A stretch of 41,035 nt of DNA from the NCBI RefSeq assembly GCF_022884085.1, contig NZ_JAGGCS010000023.1, positions 1 to 41,035 on the forward strand, in the 5' to 3' direction. Under the pieces are notes generated by a model, which worked only from the letters and a program-made list of their open reading frames with translations, made no database searches and was not told the origin of the DNA. Position numbers and translations under genes: made by a program. This stretch comes from Paenirhizobium cremeum (lineage in GTDB: Bacteria; Pseudomonadota; Alphaproteobacteria; Rhizobiales; Rhizobiaceae). Shown piece by piece: positions 8,319-15,945 of the stretch; positions within the stretch are counted from its first letter, which is position 1, and each line of letters starts with the position of its first letter.

Positions 8319-8927
8319 TCACTTACGACCGATATCGTACCACTGGCGCGGGTTTTCACCCGACTGGATCTTGAGCAGACGCAAGTCGGTTTTGCGCCAT
8401 TCCTTGATGGTGTTGGTCCGATTGTCGAGGATGAGATCGCCATCCGACGTCGCAACCGCAAGCACGGCATGGCCTTCGCCGTCGAAGGTTCGTGCAACCA
8501 CGAGGCGCAATGCCTGGGCCGGCCAACCGGCGTCAATGAGGTGGCGACGCTTGGTCAGGGCGAAATCTTCGCAGTCCCCGGCCGCTCCCCCGATTTTCCA
8601 TTCGTCGTTGCCGGCCTCGTCGCTCTGCGGTCGTATCGACCGGTTTGTCACCCGATTGATGCGCTGCAACTCCAGTTTCTTGGCGGGGGTGAGGTCAACG
8701 ATATCGTTTCCCCGATTTCCGGCCTGACAATCGTCAGGATTCTGCACGCAGAAACGGACATGGGCGTAGGGCGCCAGCGTCGGTCGGCTGACAGCTATAA
8801 GCTGTATTGCCCGGTTTCGACCCAAGTCTTTCGTCAGGCCGCCGAGTGGAACTGCGTAAGAGTAAGATGCAAAACCGGCAGAAATTATCACTGCGAGTCC
8901 GACGGACAGCGCTTTGCTATAAAACAT
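8319..8927 (-). CDS. Transglutaminase-like cysteine peptidase (BTLCP, LapG-like)
   Basis: 202 residues with an N-terminal signal peptide (hydrophobic 5-25). The catalytic residues are visible: Cys119 in AAGDCEDFALTKR, His153 in GEGHAVLAV and Asp168 in LILDNR, in the Cys-His-Asp order of bacterial transglutaminase-like cysteine peptidases. The best studied member, LapG of Pseudomonas, is a calcium-dependent periplasmic protease that cuts a surface adhesin under control of the c-di-GMP receptor LapD. No LapD or large adhesin gene is in this window. It lies 247 bases from the divergent Wza-type gene, so it may share control with export of the polysaccharide. ATG 8927 has GGGGAAG 5 bases upstream. 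The family call is firm; the substrate is unknown. Confidence 0.88.
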   Translation of the reverse strand: MFYSKALSVGLAVIISAGFASYSYAVPLGGLTKDLGRNRAIQLIAVSRPTLAPYAHVRFCVQNPDDCQAGNRGNDIVDLTPAKKLELQRINRVTNRSIRPQSDEAGNDEWKIGGAAGDCEDFALTKRRHLIDAGWPAQALRLVVARTFDGEGHAVLAVATSDGDLILDNRTNTIKEWRKTDLRLLKIQSGENPRQWYDIGRK

Positions 8928-9189
8928 GTTCTTCCCCGTCTCTTTTACACTTGTTCAGTGCCCTTCATTGGGGAGACATTACAGAAATTGAATTTAATCC
9001 GGCTTAAGTCGATTGATGGCATTTTACGTTTTTTGCAGTTCCTAAGTGGACTCAATGCTGCACTGCGTATAAAGTCCCACCCAAATGGGGTACTGTGAGC
9101 ATCCGCACCGTTCGGCGCTGCGGTGCAACGGTAATGTTTTCGCATTGCAGACGCGAAAAATGCATGTTTCTTGAGTGAGGGGATTGAAC

Positions 9190-10392
9190 TTGAAGCTTTT
9201 CGCCGCCGGCCTGCTTTTGTCTACGTCAGTTGTTGCTCTTACAGGATGTACGGCCACGTCAAGCTCTGGTCCAACTGGCCGGGCAGTGGAAGAAAAGGCA
9301 ACGGTCAAGGTGACCGATGCATCGTCCAAGCGGTCTGTCGGTATCGACTACGCCTTGGTGGATATAAATAAGGCTCTGCTTGCCTATGCTTCCGATACGA
9401 CGACGGAAGCGGGTTTGGGTAGCCTTGGCAATTCGCGAGGTGGTCCGCCGAGCCTTCCGCTCGGAGCGGGCGACATCGTTCAGGTCGCAGTCTTCGAATC
9501 CCAGGCGGGCGGCCTCTTCATTCCTGCGGATGCGGGCAGCCGTCCCGGTAACTATGTAACCTTGCCCGAACAGACCATCGGGCGCGATGGCACGATCAGC
9601 GTACCTTATGCCGGCCGTGTCCGCGCTGCCGGTCGTCAGGTCGAGGATGTTCAGGCGGAAGTCGAGGACTTGCTGTCCAGCAAGGCGATCGAGCCGCAGG
9701 TCGTGATTACCAAGGTCAGCAGCAAGTCGGCTCAGGTGGCCGTTTTGGGTGATGTCAACGACCCGATGAAGGTTCAGCTTACTGATGCGGGCGAGCGTGT
9801 TCTCGATGCGATCTCCGAGGCCGGCGGTCTGAGTACGCCGAATGCGGAAACCTACGTCACCGTGCAGCGCCGCGGTCGTACCGCCCGCATACGTTTCGAC
9901 AAACTTCTCGCGAACCCGGCCGAAAACATCTACGTCGCGCCCGGCGACACCATTATTGCCGAGCGCGAGCGCCGGACCTTCCTGGCCTTCGGTGCGACCG
10001 GCACGAACGGCAGGTTCGATTTCGAGGAAGAGAACCTGACGCTCGGCGAAGGCCTGGGCAAGGCGGGCGGCCTATTGGATTCCCGCGCGAATCCGGCACA
10101 GGTCCTGCTTTATCGTCAGGCGCCTCGCAAGCTGCTCGTCAATCTTGGTGTTGACGTTTCAAGATTCAAGGGTGACGAGATCCCGGTTGTCTTCAGGGCG
10201 GATCTGCGTGATCCGGCGGCGCTCTTCGCCGTCCAGAAGTTCCCGATGCAGGACAAGGACGTTCTCTACATCTCGAACTCCGACTCGGTTGAAATCATCA
10301 AGTTCCTCAACCTTGTCAATTCGATCTCCTCGACAGCTTCCGGCGTAAGTTCGGACGTAGTTTCGACAAGAGACGCGATTGAAGACCTCTAA
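9190..10392 (+). CDS. Wza-type polysaccharide export outer-membrane lipoprotein
   Basis: About 400 residues. A lipoprotein signal ends in the lipobox LTGC (Cys20 in this numbering). The Poly_export domain begins with LPLGAGDIVQVAVFES and includes TIGRDGTISVPYAGRV; two SLBB-like segments follow, around AVLGDVNDPMKVQLT and FLAFGATGTNGRFDF. Such proteins form the periplasm-spanning outer-membrane channel for capsule or exopolysaccharide and dock on the Wzc partner, here encoded two genes downstream. Start: GAGGGGA (9177-9183) stands 6 bases before TTG 9190, which gives the normal signal peptide (M)KLFAAGLLL; GTG 9175 is the alternative but has no ribosome site. It appears to be the first gene of the wza-(Gly-rich)-wzc-(anchored) series. 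Confidence 0.9.
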   Translation: MKLFAAGLLLSTSVVALTGCTATSSSGPTGRAVEEKATVKVTDASSKRSVGIDYALVDINKALLAYASDTTTEAGLGSLGNSRGGPPSLPLGAGDIVQVAVFESQAGGLFIPADAGSRPGNYVTLPEQTIGRDGTISVPYAGRVRAAGRQVEDVQAEVEDLLSSKAIEPQVVITKVSSKSAQVAVLGDVNDPMKVQLTDAGERVLDAISEAGGLSTPNAETYVTVQRRGRTARIRFDKLLANPAENIYVAPGDTIIAERERRTFLAFGATGTNGRFDFEEENLTLGEGLGKAGGLLDSRANPAQVLLYRQAPRKLLVNLGVDVSRFKGDEIPVVFRADLRDPAALFAVQKFPMQDKDVLYISNSDSVEIIKFLNLVNSISSTASGVSSDVVSTRDAIEDL

Positions 10393-10433
10393 GATGACAA
10401 AATTGCAGGATTAACTGAAAAAGAGTTTTGCTG

Positions 10434-10461
10434 TTGCTCGATGATGTTCCTGAAATATAAG
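10434..10461 (+). promoter_or_regulatory. Candidate promoter for the Gly-rich protein and Wzc genes
   Basis: TTGCTC (10434-10439), a 16-base spacer and TATAAG (10456-10461) form a plausible -35/-10 pair 35 bases before the start. The -35 hexamer lies in an inverted repeat, TTGCTCG (10434-10440) with CGAGCAA (10469-10475), which could be an operator. The match is by eye only. Confidence 0.35.
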
Positions 10462-10492
10462 AACAGCGCGAGCAAAAATAAGGAGCAAAGAC

Positions 10493-11179
10493 GTGATGGA
10501 CATGAAGACTGGCAAGTTTCTACTTTTCGCATTGGCGGGTGCCTGTGCAGTTCCCGTCACTGCTGGTGTCTCCTTCGCACAAGAGGCGTCGCAGCCGGCA
10601 CCCCTTGGGGTCAGGCAGGGAGGTCCCTTGTCTCAGGCCGAAGTTCAGGCCTTCCTGAACGCGCCGCAATCCCTGCTGGTCGACACGATTTCGCCGGCCT
10701 CGCTGTCGCTGCAGGTTCGCGGTCTCGCGATTTCCAGTGAGGAAACGCTCGCGCCGCTGCTGGCACTGGTGTCCTCGGCCAACAACGAACAGATCGGCAG
10801 CATTGCCGCCGGTCTTGCGCGGGCTGTCCGCGTTTTGAGCGCGAGTACCGATCCGACTGACCTCGCCTATGCGGCGCGCATCCAGGAGGAGGCCGCAAAG
10901 GTCACGAATACGATTTTCCAGGCGGCGTTCGCCGGTGCGACCGGTGAAGTCGAGACTGCGGCGCTTGGAGCGGGGGCTGCGGGTGGTGACGACGGTGGCG
11001 CGGGAGCTCTGGGAGGCACTGGCGGTGGCGCAGGTGGCACCGGCGGTGGCACGGGTGCAGCCGCAACGCCGACATCGCAGGCGGGCGGGACATCGTTCTC
11101 GGGCGCATCCGGTGGCTTTTTTGCAAGTTCGGGAGGGGGCGGAACCACGACGACCGTCGTGAGCCCGAGCGGACTTTAA
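10493..11179 (+). CDS. Secreted protein with Gly-rich tail, unknown function
   Basis: 228 residues starting at GTG 10493 or ATG 10496, with AAGGAG 7-10 bases upstream. A signal peptide (hydrophobic to about residue 29, cleavage near SFAQ) is followed by an alpha-helical, Ala/Leu-rich domain (about 40-150), then a long low-complexity stretch of Gly, Ala, Ser and Thr to the end. I recognise no domain. It sits between the Wza- and Wzc-type genes in the same direction, so a structural or assembly role in the polysaccharide export machine is a reasonable guess. The repetitive tail could be flexible or interact with glycan. Real gene: strong ribosome site, signal peptide and operon position. Confidence 0.75.
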   Translation: MMDMKTGKFLLFALAGACAVPVTAGVSFAQEASQPAPLGVRQGGPLSQAEVQAFLNAPQSLLVDTISPASLSLQVRGLAISSEETLAPLLALVSSANNEQIGSIAAGLARAVRVLSASTDPTDLAYAARIQEEAAKVTNTIFQAAFAGATGEVETAALGAGAAGGDDGGAGALGGTGGGAGGTGGGTGAAATPTSQAGGTSFSGASGGFFASSGGGGTTTTVVSPSGL

Positions 11180-11213
11180 GTAATTCCGTCCAACAACTGG
11201 TCGAGGCGAGATC

Positions 11214-13508
11214 GTGCAGCTTTTGAACCGTGAACTATACGGTGAGTCAGTCGTCAACGGATCTCCGCGAGAGCATGATTCGGAAGTTATCGATGTCGAG
11301 GCCGTGTTTTCCATCGTGCGGCGACAATGGATTGTCGTCGCAGCCTGCATGGCGGCCGGGCTTCTTTTGGGCATCGTTTATCTGCTTTCGGCAGTGCCGC
11401 TCTATACCTCCCAGGTCAGCGTACTGATCGACCGCAACAACAAGCAGTTTGCCGATCAGCTCACCCTGGGCGGCGGCGTTATGGACGATGAGGGTTCCGT
11501 TCTCAGCCAGGTCGAGCTTCTGAAGTCACAGACCATTGCCCTTTCGGTGGTCGACAAGCTGAAGCTGGTCGACGACCCGCAGTTCAACGCGTCGTTCAAG
11601 TCTTTGTATAAGACGCTGTACCGGACGGTGGTCGGTATCGTGAACGTGTCCGAGTGGTTCTCTTCCGATGAGAAAGGCGCGGATGTCGATCTGGAACAGC
11701 GCAAGCTCGATGCCGCAGCCGGCGTCCGAAGCAATATAGCCGTGACACGCGTCGGCAGATCCTATGTGCTGACCGTCGAATATGTTTCGCCTTTCCCGGA
11801 TCTTTCCGCCAGGGTCGCCAATGCAATCGGCGAGGCCTATCTCGAAGACAGCCTGAACTCAAAGTACGACGCAACGCGGCGGGCAAGCAACTGGCTTCTC
11901 GAGCGTATCGCGGAGCTTCGCCAGCAGGCCCTTGATACAGACCTTGCGGTCCAGAAATTCAAGAGTGCCAACGGCCTCGTGACGGCAGGCAATCAGCTGG
12001 TTTCCGATCAACAGCTCGCCGAGCTGAACAGCGCTCTGATTGTTGCACAGTCGGATGTCGCCAAGTCCCAGGCAAAGCTTCAGCGTATTGAGGAGATCAT
12101 CGCCTCGGGCCAGACCGACGCCATCGTGACCGATGTGCTGGACAGCAGCATTTCCAACGAATTGCGGACGAAATACCTCAATGCCTCCAAGCTCGAGGCG
12201 CAGATTTCCGCCAAGCTCGGACCTCGCCACGTCCAGGCCGTCAGGCTGCGGGCGGAAATGGAGGAATACAAGCGGCTGATGTTTGATGAGCTCAATCGTA
12301 TCGCGCAGAGTTATCGAAGCGAGGTTGAAGTTGCTCAGGCCCGCGAGAAGACCCTGGCGGCGAGTGTGGCTGACGCCACGGGGGTCAGTGCGAGCGCGAA
12401 CGAAACCATGGTTCAGTTGCGCGAACTCGAGCGCGAAGCCGAGACCTATCGCAATCTCTATCAGACATTCCTGCAGCGCTACCAGGAAGCCGTACAGCAG
12501 CAGTCGTTCCCGCTGACGGATGCCCGAATCATCACGCGTGCTGCGGTTGCCACCCGACCGAGCCATCCGAAAAAGATCGTGGTGCTGGCAGGTTTTCTGG
12601 CTCTGGGCCTTTTTGCAGGCGCCAGTATCGGTGCCGTCAGGGAGTTCAGGGATCGCTTCTTCCGGGTTGGCGATCAGATTCGCTCGACGCTTGGTCTGGA
12701 ATTCCTGGGTACCGCGCCGCTGATGGCGAACGACGACAACTCCCGCTACCTGTCCGAGCCGGGCAACGATCCGCGGGCGGTGGCGAAGTTCGGTCCGATT
12801 TACGACTATGTCGTGGATCATCCGCTGTCTTCCTTTGCGGAGACCCTTCGCAACAGCAAGATCGCCGTCGATCTGGCCTGCGCTGCAAAGAAGACGAAAG
12901 TCATCGGCATCGTTTCGACGCTGCCGGGCGAAGGCAAGTCCACGATTGCCGTCAATTTCGCCGAGCTTCTCGCGGCTCAGGGAGCGAGAACCACACTGAT
13001 CGATGCCGACTTGCGTAACCCGGGCGCAACCCGGGCTCTCGCGCAGCATGCACAGAGCGGCATTCTCGAGGCTATCCTCGGCAGTCAGGATCTCGACCGT
13101 CTTTGCCTGGTGAATCCGCGAACCGGATTGCGGTTCCTGCCTGCCGTCATCAAGCAGCGTGTGCCGCATTCATCGGAGCTTCTGAATTCTCCCGGCATGA
13201 AGGCCATTCTTTCGCGGCTTTCGGAGAGCAACGATTACATCATCGTGGATCTGCCGCCGCTCGCGCCGGTCGTCGATGCACGCGCCTTCGCAGGCATGGT
13301 CGATGCATTCCTTCTGGTGGTGGAATGGGGCAAGGTCAGCAGGCGCCTTGTCCGCCAGTCCGTGGAAGCCGATAGCTACCTGTTCAACAAGTGCGTGGGC
13401 GTCATCCTCAACAAGGTCGACCAGGGCAAGCAGAAGCTCTATCAGAAATACGGTTCCTCGGAGTATTACTACCGCTCGTACTCTAAGTATTACAATGAGA
13501 ATATATAG
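11214..13508 (+). CDS. Wzc/ExoP-type polysaccharide copolymerase with BY-kinase domain
   Basis: 764 residues, GTG start at 11214 behind GAGGCGAG. Order of parts: Wzz domain with a first membrane helix (about 37-60), a long periplasmic coiled coil (about 220-430), a second membrane helix (about 453-475), then a cytoplasmic tyrosine kinase. The kinase shows Walker A TLPGEGKST (Lys575), Walker A' LIDADLRNPG (Asp597, Asp599) and Walker B IIVDLPP (Asp679). The last 24 residues carry eight tyrosines, the usual autophosphorylation cluster. Such proteins control chain length and export by cycles of ring assembly driven by tyrosine phosphorylation, and normally pair with a Wza channel, present upstream. 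No partner low-molecular-weight tyrosine phosphatase gene is seen in the window. The stop overlaps the next gene by 14 bases. Confidence 0.93.
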   Translation: MQLLNRELYGESVVNGSPREHDSEVIDVEAVFSIVRRQWIVVAACMAAGLLLGIVYLLSAVPLYTSQVSVLIDRNNKQFADQLTLGGGVMDDEGSVLSQVELLKSQTIALSVVDKLKLVDDPQFNASFKSLYKTLYRTVVGIVNVSEWFSSDEKGADVDLEQRKLDAAAGVRSNIAVTRVGRSYVLTVEYVSPFPDLSARVANAIGEAYLEDSLNSKYDATRRASNWLLERIAELRQQALDTDLAVQKFKSANGLVTAGNQLVSDQQLAELNSALIVAQSDVAKSQAKLQRIEEIIASGQTDAIVTDVLDSSISNELRTKYLNASKLEAQISAKLGPRHVQAVRLRAEMEEYKRLMFDELNRIAQSYRSEVEVAQAREKTLAASVADATGVSASANETMVQLRELEREAETYRNLYQTFLQRYQEAVQQQSFPLTDARIITRAAVATRPSHPKKIVVLAGFLALGLFAGASIGAVREFRDRFFRVGDQIRSTLGLEFLGTAPLMANDDNSRYLSEPGNDPRAVAKFGPIYDYVVDHPLSSFAETLRNSKIAVDLACAAKKTKVIGIVSTLPGEGKSTIAVNFAELLAAQGARTTLIDADLRNPGATRALAQHAQSGILEAILGSQDLDRLCLVNPRTGLRFLPAVIKQRVPHSSELLNSPGMKAILSRLSESNDYIIVDLPPLAPVVDARAFAGMVDAFLLVVEWGKVSRRLVRQSVEADSYLFNKCVGVILNKVDQGKQKLYQKYGSSEYYYRSYSKYYNENI

Positions 13509-14193
13509 GCGTCTCCGGATAAACGACGCCATAGGCCTTCTTCTGATTTGTGTAGCCCTGGCGGTGATGCTTATCGCATTCATGAACTTGCGCCAGCGGC
13601 TTTACTTCACGGAAATCGGCCGCGTTGCGGGTCGCGTCGAAAGCGGAATTCCGGTCGGCGAAGACCGTATTTCACGCGCCGGGAACACCGCGGATGCCGT
13701 GGGCGGGCAGGGCGTGTGCCTGTCTGATGTCGTAAAGTCGGGTTTGACCGTTGAACTGAGACGGCTCGATGGGATCGACCAGATAAGGGACTTTCCGCAA
13801 TGGGTGGAAATCGCAAACCGCACGGATGCATATCTGCTGCACGCTGTGTCATGTCTTCCGACCAATGGCAATTTCTGGCTGCGGATGGCCATGGTGCGGC
13901 AGGCCATCGCCGAAGTTCCGACCTCGCTTGAACATTTCATGCGGTTGTCGCAGCTTTATGCGCCCGCGGAAGCGGATGTCCTGCGTGCCCGTCTTCTGTT
14001 GCTCGGCCGTCTTTCCCCCATCGGTCTTTCGGCGCTTGCCCCAATCTGGAAGGCCGACGTGAAGGTGGCTTGCAGCCAACGCTTTTCCTGGAGTGTCAAA
14101 GGTCTCCCGCCCGCGCGACCGGAAGTCCGCTCCTACCTCGCCGAAATCGCTGGCGATGCAGATGGTTCCAGGCTTCCCTGGTGCCGGCCATAA
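13495..14193 (+). CDS. Membrane-anchored protein of unknown function, coupled to Wzc gene
   Basis: 232 residues starting at ATG 13495 inside the end of the Wzc gene, which points to translational coupling. A short basic N terminus (MRIYRRLR) precedes one membrane helix (about 12-31); the remaining 200 residues should lie in the periplasm. The C-terminal half is helical (WLRMAMVRQAIAEVP, LRARLLLLGRLSP) and resembles a small helical-repeat fold, but I recognise no family. Cysteines at several points (for example GVCLSD, SCLPTN, VACSQR, PWCRP) may form disulfides. The coupling suggests a role in the polysaccharide copolymerase complex. The longer upstream frame overlaps the kinase gene and is discounted. 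Confidence 0.75.
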   Translation: MRIYRRLRINDAIGLLLICVALAVMLIAFMNLRQRLYFTEIGRVAGRVESGIPVGEDRISRAGNTADAVGGQGVCLSDVVKSGLTVELRRLDGIDQIRDFPQWVEIANRTDAYLLHAVSCLPTNGNFWLRMAMVRQAIAEVPTSLEHFMRLSQLYAPAEADVLRARLLLLGRLSPIGLSALAPIWKADVKVACSQRFSWSVKGLPPARPEVRSYLAEIAGDADGSRLPWCRP

Positions 14194-14340
14194 AGCGGCA
14201 CGCTGGCCGGTTCGAGTATCCAGCAAGAACGTAAATCGGGTTTGCCTTAGGAATAGCGCAAAATCAAACAGATAGAATATCGAAGTGGTCCCGCTTTCCT
14301 GGGGTGGCGCTTCCAGAAGGCCGCCGCGGTGAGCGCGTGA

Positions 14341-14853
14341 TTAGCCGGCCGCTTCGAGCTGGGGAAGAAGGTTTCGGAGGTCGCTTCCGTCAACCACGCA
14401 TTCCACCTCACGGGTGGCCGCCTCCGGCCTGACGACGCGACATTCCACATGCGGGCTGCGCAGGGCATTGTCGAGGGCCTTGAATGCTTTGAGGCCACAG
14501 GCTTGCCGCAAGCCTTCGCCGGTTACGCAGATCCTGCCTCGCTCCACCGGCGTCACACCCGCGAGCCGGAAATCCGATCCGTCATAACGGAATGTGCTGT
14601 TATCGATTACATGGAGCCGTCGCGTCGCCTGGAGTTTCAGCGGATAGGGGTCGGTCGCCGGTGCGATGCGCTCATATGTTTGGGCCGACCGATCGATACG
14701 GACCGGAACTTGCGTCCAGACCACTTCGGAACGTATGTCGAGCCGACGGTTCGACGATGTCTCTTGCGCCCATCCGGAAGAGAGGGCAATTCCCGCAGTC
14801 ACCAGCAGGATCGCTGCTGCGAGTCTGGCAAGGAGATCAAGCAAGGCAAGCAT
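14341..14853 (-). CDS. Secreted SNase-like (thermonuclease-fold) protein
   Basis: 170 residues from ATG 14853. A signal or anchor helix (about 3-24) leads to a domain that reads like the staphylococcal nuclease family: a strand FRYDGSDFRLAGVTPVER (88-105), then CVTGEGLRQACGLKAFKAL with the CGxxAxxAL pattern. In true nucleases the strand reads FRLxGIDAPE and supplies catalytic Arg and Glu; here an Arg and a Glu remain (FRLAG, VER) but the later catalytic Arg is not evident. Cysteines 109, 119, 138 and 152 may pair as disulfides. It may be a weak nuclease or a binding domain. It is on the opposite strand to the polysaccharide genes, 147 bases from the last one. Confidence 0.65.
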   Translation of the reverse strand: MLALLDLLARLAAAILLVTAGIALSSGWAQETSSNRRLDIRSEVVWTQVPVRIDRSAQTYERIAPATDPYPLKLQATRRLHVIDNSTFRYDGSDFRLAGVTPVERGRICVTGEGLRQACGLKAFKALDNALRSPHVECRVVRPEAATREVECVVDGSDLRNLLPQLEAAG

Positions 14854-15148
14854 TGTAATATCCCGATGACGATAATGGCATCGATACAATGCGGCCGGTT
14901 CATACGCGGTTCCGAAGATCGCTCTAATTTAAGTGATCCGGCACATTACACGACGGCGTTGGCTGCGCGCGAATACAGCCATTCTTGGCCCAATCGAACT
15001 GAAGCATTTCCCGTATTGTCGGTTACTTGCGATGACAGTCCGCGACAAGGCAAGGATAAGGGACCCGCAAGCAAGCCGGCGGCCTTAGATGGACCCTGAC
15101 CGCAAAGGAAGCGCTCAGTCGCTTTCCCGGCGGTGAGATGACTCCGTC

Positions 15149-15400
15149 TTACTCGCAATCCTCGGACCAGGTTCGCTGCTCGCCCCGGAACGTACAGGGG
15201 CTGTTGCCCTGTCTTGTATTCTGGCGGTAGTAATCCCGTCTTGCCCGCTGGGAATCCTTGCCTGCGCAACGGTCGGGCATGCGCTGGCAATCGATATAGT
15301 TCTTGTCGCTGACGCGCGGATTACGCGGTTCAGCGGCTTGTGTCGGAACCGCCGCAGAAACGACGAGAGCGGTTGAAAGAACAAGCGCTAAAAGTTTCAT
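15149..15400 (-). CDS. Small secreted Cys-containing protein
   Basis: 83 residues with a clear signal peptide (MKLLALVLSTALVVSAAVP, cleavage near TQAA) and a charged mature part holding four cysteines (38, 45, 69, 82), which suggests two disulfides. GGGGGAG lies 4 bases before the ATG, a very strong ribosome site. I recognise no family. It stands alone between the SNase-like gene and the dpp operon. The gene looks real; the function is unknown. Confidence 0.7.
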   Translation of the reverse strand: MKLLALVLSTALVVSAAVPTQAAEPRNPRVSDKNYIDCQRMPDRCAGKDSQRARRDYYRQNTRQGNSPCTFRGEQRTWSEDCE

Positions 15401-15945
15401 CGGCTCCCCCTGACATTCCTGTTCTTCTTTATATGGGAGGTCAACGCGGCATTTCCATGATGTTTCTTGTTCCCCGCCGGTCGGTTCTTCATGGAAGATA
15501 TCCCCTTCGAAACGGCTGGGAGGGGGTGCCTGAGCGATCGTGTCGCTTACGGAGCGGAGGAAGATCTAAAAAAGCGCGCGCTGAAGAGCTGCGCGGATAT
15601 CGCCGGTCATCAAATTTCCCACGAAATTAATGGAATTTGGACGATATGAAACGTTTAAGAAAACTGCGCGATGACGGAAATTTGGCCAAGATGGAGCAAA
15701 ACTGCGGCAGAATCTCTCTTTACATCGTTTTTTTTACCGATAAGAAAAAGGCCAGAGCGCCTGCCGGGCGCGACTGGTCTGCGAAGAACAGTTGTCAAAT
15801 CGCGACCAGGTCCGGCCCGGCGAGGCTTTCGCCTTCGTGGGCGTTTCCACGAACAGAACGGCGCTGCGCAGATATTGGGGTGCGTTGCGTCAGACAGAAA
15901 CCGGTGGAACCGGCGCGGCCGGATTTCGCCAATGGGAGAACATCA
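15401..15945. other. Long leader region upstream of dppA
   Basis: About 545 bases divergent between the small secreted protein gene and dppA. It is open in the dppA frame as far back as 15637, but that part has no coding character and the signal peptide begins at 15946. It includes a run of T (15728-15735) and, facing the other way, a complete intrinsic terminator (15744-15779). The dppA promoter must lie here; no strong hexamer pair was seen. Confidence 0.45.
15744..15779 (-). terminator. Minus-strand intrinsic terminator with no annotated gene in front
   Basis: Read on the minus strand, the stem CCAG-GCGCC pairs with GGCGC-CTGG (plus-strand positions 15752-15761 and 15767-15777, with a small internal mismatch) around a 5-base loop, followed by CC and TTTTTCTT. 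This is the normal form of a rho-independent terminator. The only sequence upstream on that strand is the start of dppA in antisense and about 165 bases of leader, so it may end a small RNA. Confidence 0.55.

Noticed and set aside
9044..9073. TATAAA at 9068-9073 as the -10 of a Wza-gene promoter.
   Set aside because: No acceptable -35 hexamer lies 16-18 bases upstream; the nearest TTGCAG is 28 bases away.
9138..9149. TTTCGCATTGCA upstream of the Wza-type gene matches one arm of the glpD palindrome exactly, hinting at GlpR control of exopolysaccharide.
   Set aside because: Many exact 12-mer pairs are expected by chance in 41 kb, and the second arm is missing here.
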